NCBI GenBank assembly: GCA_008360955.1
Contig: LUCM01007982.1
Coordinates: 256,071 to 320,070 of the forward strand
Direction of reading: 5' to 3'
DNA from: Fasciolopsis buskii
Lineage: Eukaryota > Platyhelminthes > Trematoda > Plagiorchiida > Fasciolidae
DNA: 64,000 nt
This document shows, in pieces, positions 47,452 to 61,139 of the stretch (the first letter of the stretch is position 1; every line of letters begins with the position of its first letter). The notes under the pieces are model-generated. The model searched no databases. It was not told the DNA's origin and was given only the letters and a program-made list of their open reading frames with translations. The position numbers were made by a program, and so were the translations under genes.

Positions 47452-50400
47452 CGTCATTATTAGCAGTGGAAGTGGTAACACTAGACAGAAACGTAATTTT
47501 TGATATAAATTAATAATTCACAGAAAGCTACCCCTACACTATGGATACACGGATAAGGAATGTTAATTTCATAGGAGTTTCAGTGTTGTACACGGAAGAC
47601 TACCGTGAAACAACAGCGTGCCAAATTTCAATCGCAATTATAAATTGGAAGGTCAATAATGTCAATTTAAAAGACAGTATGGTTGCGCTGTTCTAATTTT
47701 GAGAAACTATTTTCACTCTTCGGTACATTAGCATTACAGTCGCTCAGATAACACTTCATAGTTCTTGTAAACGCAAATAATTAGTTACATTTTTCTACTT
47801 TCCGGTAGAGCATAGACTGTGGGGCTCAAACAGCATTCGCCTGCAGATCAGGTCATCAGATAAAAGAACAGTTCCGTCCAGCTTTGACAACCATAAACTC
47901 CATGCTGGTGTTCTCTGATTCTGGTTGTTACCACCTCAAATTATTATCATCAAGATGAATCTTACGAGCAGAGTACGAACTATCCTACAGATTATTCGCT
48001 CGAGTACACACGTACATAAGATGAGAACACCAACAATACGGGAATCCCAACAATCGCTACGGTTAGGTTCCAGTTTCAACTGACACGTCAATCAGGCACA
48101 GCGCTGTGTAGAATTACTCCAGAATTGATATGGATTTCCACAACCATGCACGTGATCTAGAAAAGGTAGTTTCTCAAAAATATCGTTCCGAATTCAATGA
48201 CTATCAGCAAGGAATAATCAAGAAGACTTTGTCCTTCAATAAGATTGTTTGTGTGATCACACCATAAGTATATATAAGCAAAATACATATTGGTTTGAAT
48301 TCCATAGAGAGAATGAAATTGAACAAGAGATAAATGTTTGAGTCATTTTTAGTGAAACGTTAAGCTGGTCGAGATTACGTTTGACATGTTGCTTCTAAAT
48401 TTTCAGAAAGAGCGGAACAGCTAAGAAAATAAACAGGTAAACATCTGAATCATAGTTCTACAGAAATCGGAGACTAATGCGCCTCGATGTAACACATCAG
48501 GGCGTATGGAAACCACGCATAATTTCAGGAACTTATATAAACGGAACCATCTAGCGCAAAAAGCTCTGCTGCAGCAAGAGGAAAACGATCTTGATTGAAT
48601 TCGCATATCGAAACAGCATAATGTACCGTTAAACTCTGCAATGCCCAATTTACTCTGACTGGCATGAAACAGAACCGAAAGACCCGGCTCGGTGTAACTG
48701 TTTAAAATTTGCTAACAACGCGAATTCAGCAGCTCCTAGCGCGACACACAAACAAACTGAACAAACGAAACGAGAACAACCAGAAAAGAACTGATCATAT
48801 GCACACGGTGAACATACGGAAGATGTGCAATAGATGCGTCTGCCTTCATTTGATAATCATAAGCACATCCAAACAGTTTATACGAATTATCTAATTAGGC
48901 GTCTTAGTGCCCTCATTCGTCAAGTCAGCTTGAATCAATCACAAAAATACTGTCGGCAAATCGTGGTAATAATGCTCCTATGGGTTTGCAAAAAACTCAA
49001 TAGCGTATACTCACACCTGATGTTCCGGATAGATGATTTTATAAGTGATCATCCGAAACGCATGCCTTACAAGTATTAGTACCTGGAAAACCGACTGTAT
49101 ACACCCCCAGACTTGTGTCAATGGCAATTCTATGTAACATGACAACAACCGGTTCACATAACTTAACCCCAAATGAAAATGGTCAATAAATTACGCTGAA
49201 AAAGCTGTCAGACTCCAGTTCAAATATTAAACTTGAGTGATGATAAGAAAATAGTGACCAGAGGACTACAGAATACATACTGCACAAAGAACAAAAACCC
49301 GTAATGAACACGTGGTTTGATGCAACTACCCCAGGAGTACATGTGAGCACATGGACGTCAATGTACGCCTGAGTGCGCTATCACCTGGGGAACGAGTAGG
49401 ATACAACTTCGAAAATCAATCTGAACCAGCAACAGCTCATCTTCTAACTTTCACACTCATAAACCTGGCGCCGCCTTCCCTCGGTTTTTTCGACCACATC
49501 GTCTATTTCTCTCAGAAGATAAATCACAAATCATACAGAAGAAAAATGGAATGACGCCATATAATCTAATGTTATCAACCCCAACCCCGGGTAACCCTGT
49601 GGACCTCAACTCGGACAACTCCATCAGTTCAATATTGTCCCTTTTGCCCTATCACTTGGAACAAAGCAGTAGCATAAATAAGACTACGCATACAGGTGGA
49701 GATAAGGGGAAACCAAAACAAAATGCGTCCATTTGTGCAGTTTATTTTGAACAACAACTGACCTTGCAGTCTGCTCGTCTTAATGAATCCAATTATTCGA
49801 GGGTGTGAAAAAAATGGGATAGTCCTAATAAAACTATGAGCCAGAAGTGAAAGCAAGTTATCTGATGATTCGCAGCTTCGAGCCAGCACGGGAGGCCGAA
49901 GGATAAACAGGTGCGGGTACTTCGTGACAAACAGATCATTGTCCCAGAAAGCTGAAATGTTCATATTTTAATCAGAGCGAACTTTAATTTAGATTTTTTC
50001 TGATGAAGATAACGTTAACAAATACGAAAGGACTAGTACGATTTTTTGCAGTTGAGTAAATCCAGCTTGCACACATTCTTCGCCTCGCACATAAACCTGT
50101 GTATCTGAACAGAAAGTAGAACAAACAGCGGCGAGATATCCTGAGAGTAGACGACTGAGCCCAATCAACACATTAATGCAATGAGATAACCGTTACAGAA
50201 CGGCACATCTGATCCGCTAGGACAGCAAGCTCACAACACCGCAGATTAATCCTTCAAAATGTGGTAATTTTAGCGTTCCGGAATAGTGGTAACTTTGTAC
50301 AGACAGCAAAAGCCGCATAACGGCAGATTAAAAATGACGTCAGAATAGAACAGTTTGCAATTTTCTTAATAATGCCCCATCGTCACCGATCGATAAACGG

Positions 50401-53400
50401 ACGGCATGAGAATCAATTAAAGGTCCCGAAGATTGGTGATGCATTTTCTCAAAATTAATTTCGTACTTATAGTATACTATATTTCCGTACAAATTTTGTG
50501 ACCTAAGCAAATCAACGCTAGAAAGAATCACAAGCCTAAACACCCACAGACATACGCATACAAAGAGACTGGGGCATGAAATGAACAAATGTGTTTGTAA
50601 ATGCAACGTAAAAAGCAACACCAGATGTGCTTAGATGACATTCACCCTGTTTCGTAAAAAGACAGCCGTCTAGCGTGGGTGGCAGCATGCCTGGAGCTCA
50701 TTGCTAGAACATTGCAAGGCCGATTTTTTTGTTTCTATGGCTGATTGCACAAGCACAAGCTGTCTGCGTGGGCGGTTGGACTCAGTAACAGTTTTCAGAT
50801 ATTCGCAACCGGGCAGTTTTAAATATCCATTTCACTGTGTATGTAGCAGACCGGCATTATAACGAACAATTTTACTACTCCTGAGGGGAAGAGCATCTAA
50901 TGCACTTACTTGGCCCCTGAACGGCCTAGTATAATTGGTAGTATCGTCTGCAAGGAACCTTTTCCACGTGACTGTTGGTAGTTTATACAACCACGAAACA
51001 AATGATCCATATTTTTTTCGAATCCAGAAGCGCGCCTCGGCCGTAATGGAAGCCGATGCATTCCGCCGACGGTATGCTCGAAACCAGCACCGTGTAAGGC
51101 ATATCCAAGCCATCAATGCAAGCTACTGGATCCTGGTTATTGATTTCCCCTAGAGTAGTTTTGTACTATCCACAGGACTGTTGAGTAACCGCGTAACAAG
51201 GATAAACGATGCCTGAGTGTTCTGGTCCAAGCTACTCACTGCAAAACGAGAGTATATTCCAATATCGGACAGATAGATTTTCGAAAGCTCTACATAATAT
51301 TAAGTCGTCGCAGTCGTTTCGGGCATAAGCAGCACATTGTGTATGCGTGTACGCTAATGGTCCAATGCAACCGTGATAGTTGAAACGATCAGAAACATCA
51401 CTGGCAATTTAATTGCATGCACCAACCAGAAAGCACGCAAATAACTGAGGCGACCAATCCTATTTGCCAAGAATTTGACGTTTTAGCTGCTATATACAAC
51501 AGGATAGTAAAACTTAACCTCTACTGTGCTGGCCAATGCAGCCATTCCTCAAGTTTCCTTTAAAAAAGGTGAACGGAACAATGTCTGATTTGTCACGGGC
51601 CGTTCAATAAACAGCTTCCTGAGCAAAGAAGAGAAGCAAATGAACAGTCAGCACGCGGAGTTTTTAGGTAGCGTGGGCAAAAAGCTACCGTATCTTTTAT
51701 AAATGCACTAACCCATTTGGTCCGATTTGTAAATGAGGGCCATATAATAAACTGTCAGCGCAGAAATGCCATTCCCAACGCAAATTCCAATCGATTAGAT
51801 TGAAACTAAACCTGTTATGAAAGAAGAGTTATTCGTGGTAGGCGAAAAGTTGGCTCACTATAACCTTTCTCGACAGCACTTTCTGACAAGCGTATTTTCA
51901 TATATATATGCACTACATGAAGCAGCTCTTTCGATCCGCTATGCAACTCATTCGAATCTGATGTTGCAAATGAAATGCTTCAATTCGTGTATTATTATGA
52001 ACTCTCTTGTTTTCTCGTATTCGGCTACCTTGATAAGCAGAATTACTGGTGGTTTTTCCCAAAGAATCAATTGTTCGATGAGATGAAATAAACATGAAAA
52101 CTATTTCCACTGCCATGTTCACGATATTTGTTGATTCTAACCACAGTAGATGAAGAGTCCCTCAAAACCATCTGTCGTCTCCGATAGCGCAACATGGTCA
52201 CTTTATCACCGACCTAGGCAAGAAAAAAAGGCTGTTATGCAATTATTCTCTCTTTTCTGCAACGACGTGTCAAGCAATAACAACAAACACACAAACCATG
52301 TGCGGCCCATCAGTTGACTTGGTGATGTGACAGTGACTAGATTCCATTTCAATCAACATTGGTCCTTTTTTATGTTCGAACCAACGAACTACTACAAGTC
52401 AATTTCTTTCCTGAACTACTCATATTCATTTCAGAAACTTATTACAACACAAATTTCTCGAAGGGATCCACTTAAAGGCATGCACCTGTTTAAACTGATG
52501 CTTTCATAAGCAAACACACTGAAGCCATTGTTGAAACTACTGAACGAGACACTAACAGCCGGACCACGCAAAGCAATTGTTATGCGCGGAAGGTAAATCG
52601 GCCAAATAAGTCCATTCGCCATGCAGCTGGATTCAATTCTGGTCATGTGGACTTTATGCATTCGCCAAAATCCCCAAATACCATTATATTTCAAGTCAAC
52701 CCAATCCTGTGCAAACGACAGTATAGTGGATTTCAATTGCATTCCAAGCCTTCTATTCGGACTTATTCTGATTGTTTTTTCGTCCTTAAACAGTAATCCA
52801 TGAACAAATTAACCAAGGTTTGATTCCAGGGACGACATGCCATTTGACATTCTGCATCCCATTAGCTTGCTTGCTCGAGTGCGACAACCAGACTAATTCA
52901 AGCACGCGATTGACAAGAGCAAACTAAATGCCAATATCTCACAACAAGCCTGTTTTCTTGCTGTTCTAGTGGAATTGTTGTTCGTCGAATCGGTCGATAA
53001 GATGGCTCTTCGGAGATGAAGAGGAAATCTTAAGCTCAGTGGCCAGCAGCTTGTGATGATGAGTCGAAATGATCGAATTTGTTCTGAGCGAACCTATTTG
53101 GTCATTGTGTCGACGATAAAAACAAAGCTTTCAAGAATATTGAAAATATAACAAATTTCGTTAGGAATTAACAGACCGTCAATCACTGCAACAGCTGCCC
53201 CAAGACTGTAGCTATCCAAAAAGTCTGACTAAAGATCCTACGTGCTAATCTTACTTCGCTGTTTCACATAGTACAATGTCTTGCATGGTACTTTTTGTGG
53301 CTGTTGACAACGAACCAAAATGGTGACTGATGCAAGTCGGCTGCAACCCCGAATATTATCAGCATCAATACATAAACAAAACGGCAAGATATCTGTTAAC

Positions 53401-56400
53401 AAGAGATCACATGATCACACCGATACCTGGATACCTGAAATGATAAACGAGAGAAAGCCTGACAGTCACATGACTGCACCACTCCTGTGAACAAACAGAA
53501 CGAATAGCCTGGTGATGTAAGACCTTGGATAGTATGTTCCGACGCTGTGAATGAACAAAATTGAGCTGTCTGTCATCAACGGACCGGGGAAAGACCTCAA
53601 ATAAGATCGAAATTTGGGCGGACTTCATGAAACTGACAATTCGAAAAACACGATTTACTATGTATCATATGTCTGGGTGTTAGCATCCGGTCCAGGTGTT
53701 CAGAAGCCCAACAAAGAGAAATGAATCACTCCGGTTATCAGCTGACAGCATTATCTTATCATAAACGTGTTTCAAACACTGATGGATATAGCGGCCTGGG
53801 GTGGAGGGTATAAAACAGTTTCTGATCGTCTGTCCCTTTTCGTGTAGTATCTCCCTATTTCTGACTGTTTTAACTCCGCGGAGTTGCGAAATCCGGTTCA
53901 TGCGATTTGTCGTTACCCGCTAATCATAATTTTTGTCATTTGAATGTTTTCGTTATATATCAGATTCCTATAGACGAAACATTTCGTGACCTTATCGATT
54001 CAACAACAACTTCTGCACCGGGGATGGAACAAAAAGCTTAACGGCTTAGAAATCAGCTTACTTTTTGGACACTGTCCGCCGTCGTCTACCCAACTGCATA
54101 ATTTAAAATTCCTTATGATTTTTGGGAATTTTTTGGAGCCGTTTTCCGATTAGTATGGTCGAGCGCATTTCAGTCTTTAAAGGTAGAAAAACAGGTTGTA
54201 TTTTACAGTCTATTGCCTGTTCACTGTGACCACAGTTTGTTTTCGTCTCTAGCCCCCCCCCCCGTATTTCTTTCATTGTTCCGTTAGTGAATGCCAATGC
54301 TTTACCACAAGTAGCCCTACGTTTCGCGTAAAATCAGTCCAAGTATGACTGACCTTCGAACAACCAGTGCTGCATTAACGGTGAATAATTGCACATATCA
54401 ACGGCCCTTCATTATCTAGTTTTGCCCAATTCTCAATAAAGCTAGGACCTATCGACGTCATTCGCGGGGCTCTTACTCATCAGCATTCAACAAGAGTATG
54501 TCACGATTTTGGGACATTAGTACTGACTTTGGCAGCCGGTGAGGAACTTCCCTCTTCACCTGCAAATTATCGGGTGCAGACCAAACCAGCAGAAAATGCT
54601 ATAAATAGGGCGCGGAAAGGCACTAAACTGACTCGATGGAAGACTGGATTCTACCCGAGCAATCTCTTGTTGGCCCTGCTGCTGACAGCGTTCGCAAAGC
54701 TGCGATGACCGGAATTACCAGCAGGCTCGCTGTAACGGATAGGGTAGCCGTGGTACCACTCTGGGAACCACTGCATCGAGCTTGTCACCAGGCTTGCGTT
54801 TCCCAATATCTCAGCGTTATGGAACGTCCCTTTTAATGAACTCACTATGAGGATTATAATGAAACGGGTGTTATCTCCAAGTCTTTGACTTCAATTCGAC
54901 AGTATTGTGTGAAAAATACACCAGACTCAGATAATAGCGTGTACCTAACCTCTCTACTGCAACAATTTTGGTGAGTTAAAACAAACCAGGAAACATCAAA
55001 TTCTAATCTGTAAAACTGTGAACGTAAAACTCACTTTAGTCGCCGTTCGAAACCAGAATTTTTACGTGTGTTGTACTTCGGATAGTGCATCACGTTGGCC
55101 AGTCGCATGTTCCAATGTGGCAACGGGTCTTTTGGGGCCTATCAACGACAGAAAAAATGGGAAAGTTCTGAACAAAATCTGGGTTATAACAAAGGCTTGT
55201 CACAATTAGAAATGCGGTCATGGATAAAAATGAACTATGACTGCTTAAGATAGTCACGAAAATACCCATTCACTTTGTACCCACCTGGATGCACTAGAAA
55301 AACCCACGGAAAGGACAATCCGCCGAACAACAACATGGAAATAGGTGGAAAACGGCTGCTTACAGTGAAACCATCAGTGCAACAAAGCTTTATTCGGTTC
55401 ACCAATGGAAACCCCTCAGCGAAGTAAATCATCTCCTCTAGACGATAACTTTAGTGACAAAGAAAACGAAAAAGGGCTATTCACGTTTTCTTGTAATTCA
55501 GCTATTCAGTGACATCACTAGGACCTGGTAACACGTAAACTTGGACAACTCTTGACCTTAGGCGTTTAATAAATTCTCACTCTACTGTCTCTAATCAATT
55601 TAGGCATTTGCTCTTTTTTTCGAGGCCTTGTGATCGCTGAACTTTGTGATTAGGTCGTAAACGTTTCATCATCAGCCGAAGTTAGTTAGTAGTGGTCCCT
55701 GTGCTCGTCTGTATTTACATTTATATTACCTAACTTTTGACCCTGAACTCTGAATGATTTGGCCTTAAAATTGTGATGGGCTGGCTCCACCACGACATCG
55801 TGATTGTGTGCCTCCCCTTCGGAGGAGCCTAATCGCTTAGATATTGCAAAACTGTTTTACTGTATTAACATTGGACTGACGTCAATAAATCCAGTGATGT
55901 GACTTTGCGGAATGAGGGTCGTGAATCGCAAGTGCCAGCAAATTTAGTAACTTGAGTATGAAGACGTCATTTCTCCCCTTTTCTAAAATTCTCTGACGTG
56001 ACCATGAAACTTCTCGTTTGCTACCAACTGCGTGATTTCTCATTACTTCTGGTCTCGCCGTTTAATTTCTTCAGGACTCCACAACTGAGCTCACATCCCC
56101 GGGTCAGCAAAGATTGGAACTATCGATTTGTTGTCGTTTTTCGGATGGCGGATGCATAATAGCTTGCATCAGGCAGTACTTTGCGCACAGAAACGGCTGA
56201 CCCTGAAAATCAGTCAACCTTGGTATTAACCCACACGACCTTCTGCCTGTTACTTTACTTTACTGATAACTGTACATATAGGACTTCCCGACTATTTTAA
56301 TCCACTTTATTCTTTACAATCTACCGTCTAAAGATTGTCGTTTTACGGTCCTTGTCGAAAAGAGCAAACGAAATGCTTGCGTCTCGTGACACGCCTTCTT

Positions 56401-58029
56401 CGTGTCCTGACAATGTGGATAAAGGGGACAGTGCTTTCTTTCTGGGACTGCATGAGCTACCTGCTCCTAAAGAGATCGTACACCTGATCCTGCCCAATGT
56501 GCCTACAGACTGAGTCTGTTAACGAGTGCTACGCCCCAAGGTAGCCTTTGGAATGCCTTGTCCCAGTTTGATTCAGAATGTGAACAAAGTCCAGGCTTGT
56601 GGCTCTCCTGATCATCGCGGAATGATGTCAATGAAAGAGGATTGTCTTGTCGAAAGTCGGGGTAGGGAAATTCTCCCAGGGCGGTCGATGCAGCACTCCT
56701 CGCAATCCTTACATTTGACCTAGTAGATAACATCTCTTCTATCATCCGTTTTGTGATTTTCTTTTGGCTTTGTTGATCTATGGGAAAATGTAACTTATTG
56801 TTGCTTGAGCAACTTTGAGGTCATTTCAGATGGTTTTGATATATCGTAATACTAACTTCTTGCCGGACCGAACCCTCTGATGTTTCTGTTTGTATTCCGT
56901 ATAAGATTCTTTTCATAAAGCTTCTTGAACATCCACGTCCGTGGAACACCATGAAGAAAGTGTTATCACCTCGCTTTACCAGTTCGAATGTGCCTTCATG
57001 CAAGAAACTGCGAATTTCTAAGATGGTTGTTATGGGAGCTTAATATTTGATCCTCGAGGTAAGTTTGTTTTTGATAAAATGATGTCTGTAATGCTCCGTC
57101 ATCGGCTTTTCCCGCGAATATGCCCAAAAAGATTGTTTCCCATCCTTTACCTCTTCCGTGGTGAGTCTGATGCCATTTATTGTCGTTTGTACATATTTAT
57201 TGCTCTTCATTCTGTGTATCATGAATTCCGATACAATATTTCGTTATCTTGCGAAACAAAGGGTGCATTTTCCCGCGTAACCGCCTGGGTTCTTGATTCG
57301 CGTTCCTTCTGTCGTCAACTGTTGATGCACATCTATACGGAACAATCAGTAACCCCGTTTTCCTTAAGTTTATGTGGAACTGGAATCCTGCACTCATAGT
57401 AACAGTAGCATTACAGTGAGGTGCAAAAGTTACTAGAAATCTCAACTTAATACATGGCTGGGCTAAAACTTGCTCCGAGCATTTGGATTTACTGGGAGTT
57501 ACCTTCTGCACTTACCTCAACAACTACTTCTCGTTATTTTGTCAGTTACCTTTTAGAATAGCCCAATACCTTCCCTATCTCAAACCGTTGGCTCGTTACC
57601 ACACCCAACCTAATGAGGACTTATGTGGTTCTAAGCCACTCCATGTTTCAGGGTTGCAGCTGCCGGTTTCCTTACTCCCACCCGCATAATGAATCATAGT
57701 AGCTACGGGTCATACCCTTTCCATTACACTCACGATTCAAGAATGTCATGAAAAAATTTAATGTGGCAAATTCAAGTCAACTGAAGCATTGCTTCAACTC
57801 CGCCGGCTCTGAAATACCCCAGCTTGTCCAAGAATCACTGAGTGATTATAACGGGATATTCTGACCCACAAGTCAGGCATGTAAAATGCGTCCATGATCC
57901 TTTGTTTAACCCATATACCTGAGTTCAAGGGAAGGAAAAGATTAGTATTTGTAGAATCATAAAGTATTCGTTCAACTTTTACAACCACTAACCTTGCACA
58001 ACTGTGCTCGGGTTTGTCACCTCAAAGTC
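46151..58029. other. About 11.9 kb without assigned genes
   Basis: Searched on both strands. Protein-like but unsupported open frames include 46208-46498 (minus), 46717-47049 (plus), 49351-49808 (plus), 50832-51116 (minus, with a good donor at 50891-50892) and 56503-56745 (minus). A minus-strand string CTGATGATGAAACGTTTACG near 55655-55674 recalls ends of Penelope-like elements but is isolated. A run of C lies near 54254-54263. The missing 5' exons of DNTTIP1 may be hidden here. Confidence 0.35.
47411..47451 (+). repeat. ATT trinucleotide microsatellite
   Basis: Uninterrupted ATT units (about 13.7 copies) followed by an imperfect TCGTCATTATTAG. Confidence 0.95.
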
Positions 58030-58189
58030 CAGTCTACTCAGAAGAGGAAAGGAAAGCGAGGAATACTGAAAGAATAACCCCCAGGTAGCAAACTGAAGAG
58101 CTGTAGCAGAGAAGAGATTTCGAATGCAAGCGCGCCATTGACTAGGTCATTAACCCAAGTCACATAATGCCCCAAGCTATTACTTGCAC

Positions 58190-58500
58190 AGTTCTCATGG
58201 ATTTCAACCCAGTAGTCTAATTGGATATATACGACCCAATCCACTGACCAAGGTCATCACACCTTTGTGTCATATAGTTGACCGATCACATGGATGCAGC
58301 CTAAAATTAACAGTGCCTTGGACAAAAGCTCACAGCGAACTGGGCGTCCTGTGGGCATCCGCAAAACATGTTCCAACCGCCCTCGTACATTGTATATTCA
58401 GTGTCTCTTCTGACAATTGGACCGTAGGACCCAGTGCCTTGCGCTCAACCAACAAATTAATGAGAACGTTCCTCCACCAAACTTTATCAACACCATGAAA
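58190..58500 (-). mobile_element. RTE-type LINE C-terminal fragment (old copy)
   Basis: The minus-strand frame reads VERKALGPTVQLSEETLNIQ, then VGTCFADAHRT. This fits the RTE C-terminal blocks VRRKVLG...L..LNIHRLRW and LGHVLRMP-HR after base losses. It is highly diverged and truncated on both sides. Confidence 0.45.
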
Positions 58501-58999
58501 ACAACGGCGTTTGAAAACCGAGTCATCGCAAATCTTTTGATTACTATTTGAACTCTATCCGTGATCGAAAACCAGATTCCATTGCGACAGATGATGAACA
58601 CCACTCAAATCATTCGTATATAGGACAACAATTCCTCTGAACTACAAACACCTGCAGGCAAGAAGCCATCTAATAATCGAACAACAAATTCTGTAACTGC
58701 CAGCAGAAGCTTCAGCTTCAAACAGACTCAACTGTATAACAGCGTGGTGCATTATGAAAGGGCGAAACGCATTACAAACATGGCTACACTGTCATTCAGA
58801 CGATCGAAGGAAAGTTGCAGCTACAAAACTTCGAACCGTCTGGTTGCAAATAGCACAAACTCAACCCAGAGGTAAACAGAACAGTCACTACAAACTTGTT
58901 CCACGACAGTTTGCCATAAGCCACCGATAGAACCCACGGTCAGGAACAGAACAGATGGCGCATGAAGCGAATATTATGAGAATAGATCAAACAAGAAAG

Positions 59000-60318
59000 T
59001 TACAAAACTGAACCCCGATAAAACTGCTTCATCTGACATCCTTTTGATGGGGAAACCTATGCAAACACCACACCGCTCTTCGTCCACGTCAAGTTTGCAT
59101 GGACCAAATCTTCACTTTTAGGCAGGTTTGTGCAACGCGCCACACACACCGCCGCCGCTCAATTGTAGATTTTCTTGACTTGAAAAGCGCGTCCGACTTA
59201 GTGGATGGGACAGCGTCATTCAGTATTCTACAGTGAAGTTCGGGAACCTGTTGCGAGAACTGCACTTGCATACCTGTGCTCGTGTGAGGTTATACGGTGA
59301 ACTACCAAGTTCACTGGAAACGACTAGCGGTGTTCGACGAAGGTTTCCCATTTCCCCATTTTTCAACTTCTTCATCGGCGAGGTAATGGAGGATGGCTCT
59401 GGGGGTCTCCAGGATTTGGGCGTCGAACTGGGAAATGGAGAGAGGCTGTATAACCTAGACTACGTAGACGACATCGTATGCCGCTTCGATTCTGCGGGCC
59501 ATGCGCAACGTCCGCTAGATAGCCTCATGAAAGCTGCAGCCTCATTTGGCATATGATTTCCACTTTCAAAAAGTAAAGGGCTGTTACAAGACTAGATAAT
59601 ATTAGTCCCGAACTCGATACTGGATAGAGAGGAAATAACGATTGTCGACCGTTTCAGTTACATTCGCAGCTGTGTGACCAAGGATGGTAGCAGGACAGCA
59701 GAAATGAGTGCGCGTACATCGAAGACTCGAGTGACATACATTGGACTGAAGCACTTGTGGCGTCAGTCTGACATTTATTTACCTGAAGTTGGAAGGTCGT
59801 GTGTACTGTACCTTGGCACGCTCAGTTTTGTTTCGTGGTTGAGAGGCGTGGAGTTTGCATGCCAAAGATGTTCGTCACTTGGATGTTTTTGACCATCGAT
59901 GCCTGCGTAGTGTCACTAGTATTGGATGGAGTGGAGGTTATAAATCGAGTATTAGATGCTGACTTTGTGAACACTTTATTTCAATGCACGATACTTAGTA
60001 GATTCCGTTGGTTGAACCACGTGTTGCTTATGGCGAACACTCGTCTACCGTACCGTACGTGTTTTGGCTTCCTCCCAAGGAATCGAAGAACCCATGTGCA
60101 AGTCAATAGGTGACGTAACAGCGGGGGACGATGAAATGTGGACTGAAATTAAGCAAATTAGGTGTCTCACATCTTTGTGGTTGGGGTCCGAAAGACTCGT
60201 GACCTAGCTGGTTGGAGACACTGAAGGATACGGCAATGAACCGTGAACGGTGACGATCGCGTTGTCATTTTCTATCTAATCAGAATGACTGAAAGAGTGC
60301 GTTAGTAAATGTAGACTG
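59000..60318 (+). repeat. Segmental duplication, copy D (partner 44683-46001)
   Basis: Near-identical to 44683-46001 (three differences seen: 59094, 59431, 59450). At 60318 the near-identity ends abruptly inside homologous RTE sequence. Confidence 0.9.
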
Positions 60319-60500
60319 CGTTCCATGTGTCGGCTACACCAGCATCTTACCTTTTCCAACCTGCGTAGGTCCACTCCTTGTTCCCCTTGGGTAACCACTT
60401 TTTTATGGGCACATGTAATCTTGCAGAAAAGGCAGCGATCAGTGAGGCTTTCCTTGCTGTTTGACGCTGAACGATGATGATTATGACAAAATTGTAGCCG
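59000..60500 (+). mobile_element. RTE-type LINE, dead reverse transcriptase (copy D, mosaic 3' end)
   Basis: Same content and same inactivating changes as the copy at 44683-46150, including the YVDD site and the stop at 59554-59556. From 60319 onward the 3' end no longer follows copy C. It instead resembles the 3' end of the copy at 61140-62585: both have AGTGAGGCT, CCTTGCTGTTT and ACGCTGAACGATGATGAT. So this copy is a mosaic of two RTE lineages. It ends in a short GATGATGAT tail near 60475. Confidence 0.85.
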
Positions 60501-60749
60501 GTGCAACATTCGTGATCAGGAGGGATTAAAATACCTACGCACTATCATATAAGCACTTCACTTCCTTGCTGCCGTGCATGAAGCAAGAACGTAGTGGAAG
60601 AAGTAAGCGCCATAGCCCCCAGGACTCACCATATGAGGTGAACCGGTAATGGTGACCCAAAAACCCATATTGACAGTACGATACAGAAAGTCCCAATAGG
60701 TCAGTTATAGAAAAGAGCCGGGCGATAGCGAATTCTTCTTTACCACCAA

Positions 60750-60835
60750 AGTGACCGGTGAATCCGGGATTCGAACCTCATACCTGTTTGTAGTGAAAAT
60801 GCTTAATCCCCTTGATCACCGCCGGCTACAATGAA
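60750..60835 (-). repeat. tRNA-like sequence, probable SINE relic
   Basis: On the minus strand GAGGTTCGAATCCCGG contains a perfect polymerase III B box (GGTTCGAATCC). Upstream GGTGATCAAGGGGATTAAGC sits where an A box would be, and the ends (GCCGGCGGTGA and TTCACCGG) can partly pair like an acceptor stem. It is not a clean cloverleaf, so a tRNA-derived SINE or a tRNA pseudogene is more likely than a working tRNA. Confidence 0.45.
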
Positions 60836-60969
60836 CCGAAGAGCAACAATATTTTTTAATCTTCGGAAAAAAGAGTACAGTACTCATTGATAGACATGTG
60901 ATGAATAAGGGAAAAACATCATGACGAATGCTTATCTCCGAGTCTTCAACGGCATTCACCATTGTCAGC

Positions 60970-61050
60970 AGTGGACAGCAGTCACCAAGTGGATTAGGGA
61001 CCCAAAAGTGGTCAGAGGTTCGAGTCACAGATCCGCCAGCCAATTTGGTG
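60970..61050 (+). repeat. tRNA-like sequence, probable SINE relic
   Basis: Plus-strand GAGGTTCGAGTCACA carries a B-box-like core about 35 bases after GTCACCAAGTGGATTAGGG, which resembles an A-box region. It lies about 150 bases from, and inverted to, the tRNA-like piece at 60750-60835. Confidence 0.4.
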
Positions 61051-61139
61051 ATAAACCACAATTCGCTACCGCCCGGTCCGTCACCACACCTGATCCACCG
61101 ACCATGGAAAAGGCCCATTCCATTAGACACACGTGTCAA

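Noticed and set aside
50832..51116. Minus-strand segment with a good donor (CCAA|GTAAGT) considered as the missing exon before DNTTIP1 E1
   Set aside because: One frame does leave the two bases that E1 needs, but the peptide does not resemble the family's N-terminal region and the acceptor is unclear.
55600..55760. CTGATGATGAAACGTTTACG on the minus strand as a hammerhead ribozyme
   Set aside because: No helix II can form between CTGATGA and GAAA, so the motif is incomplete.
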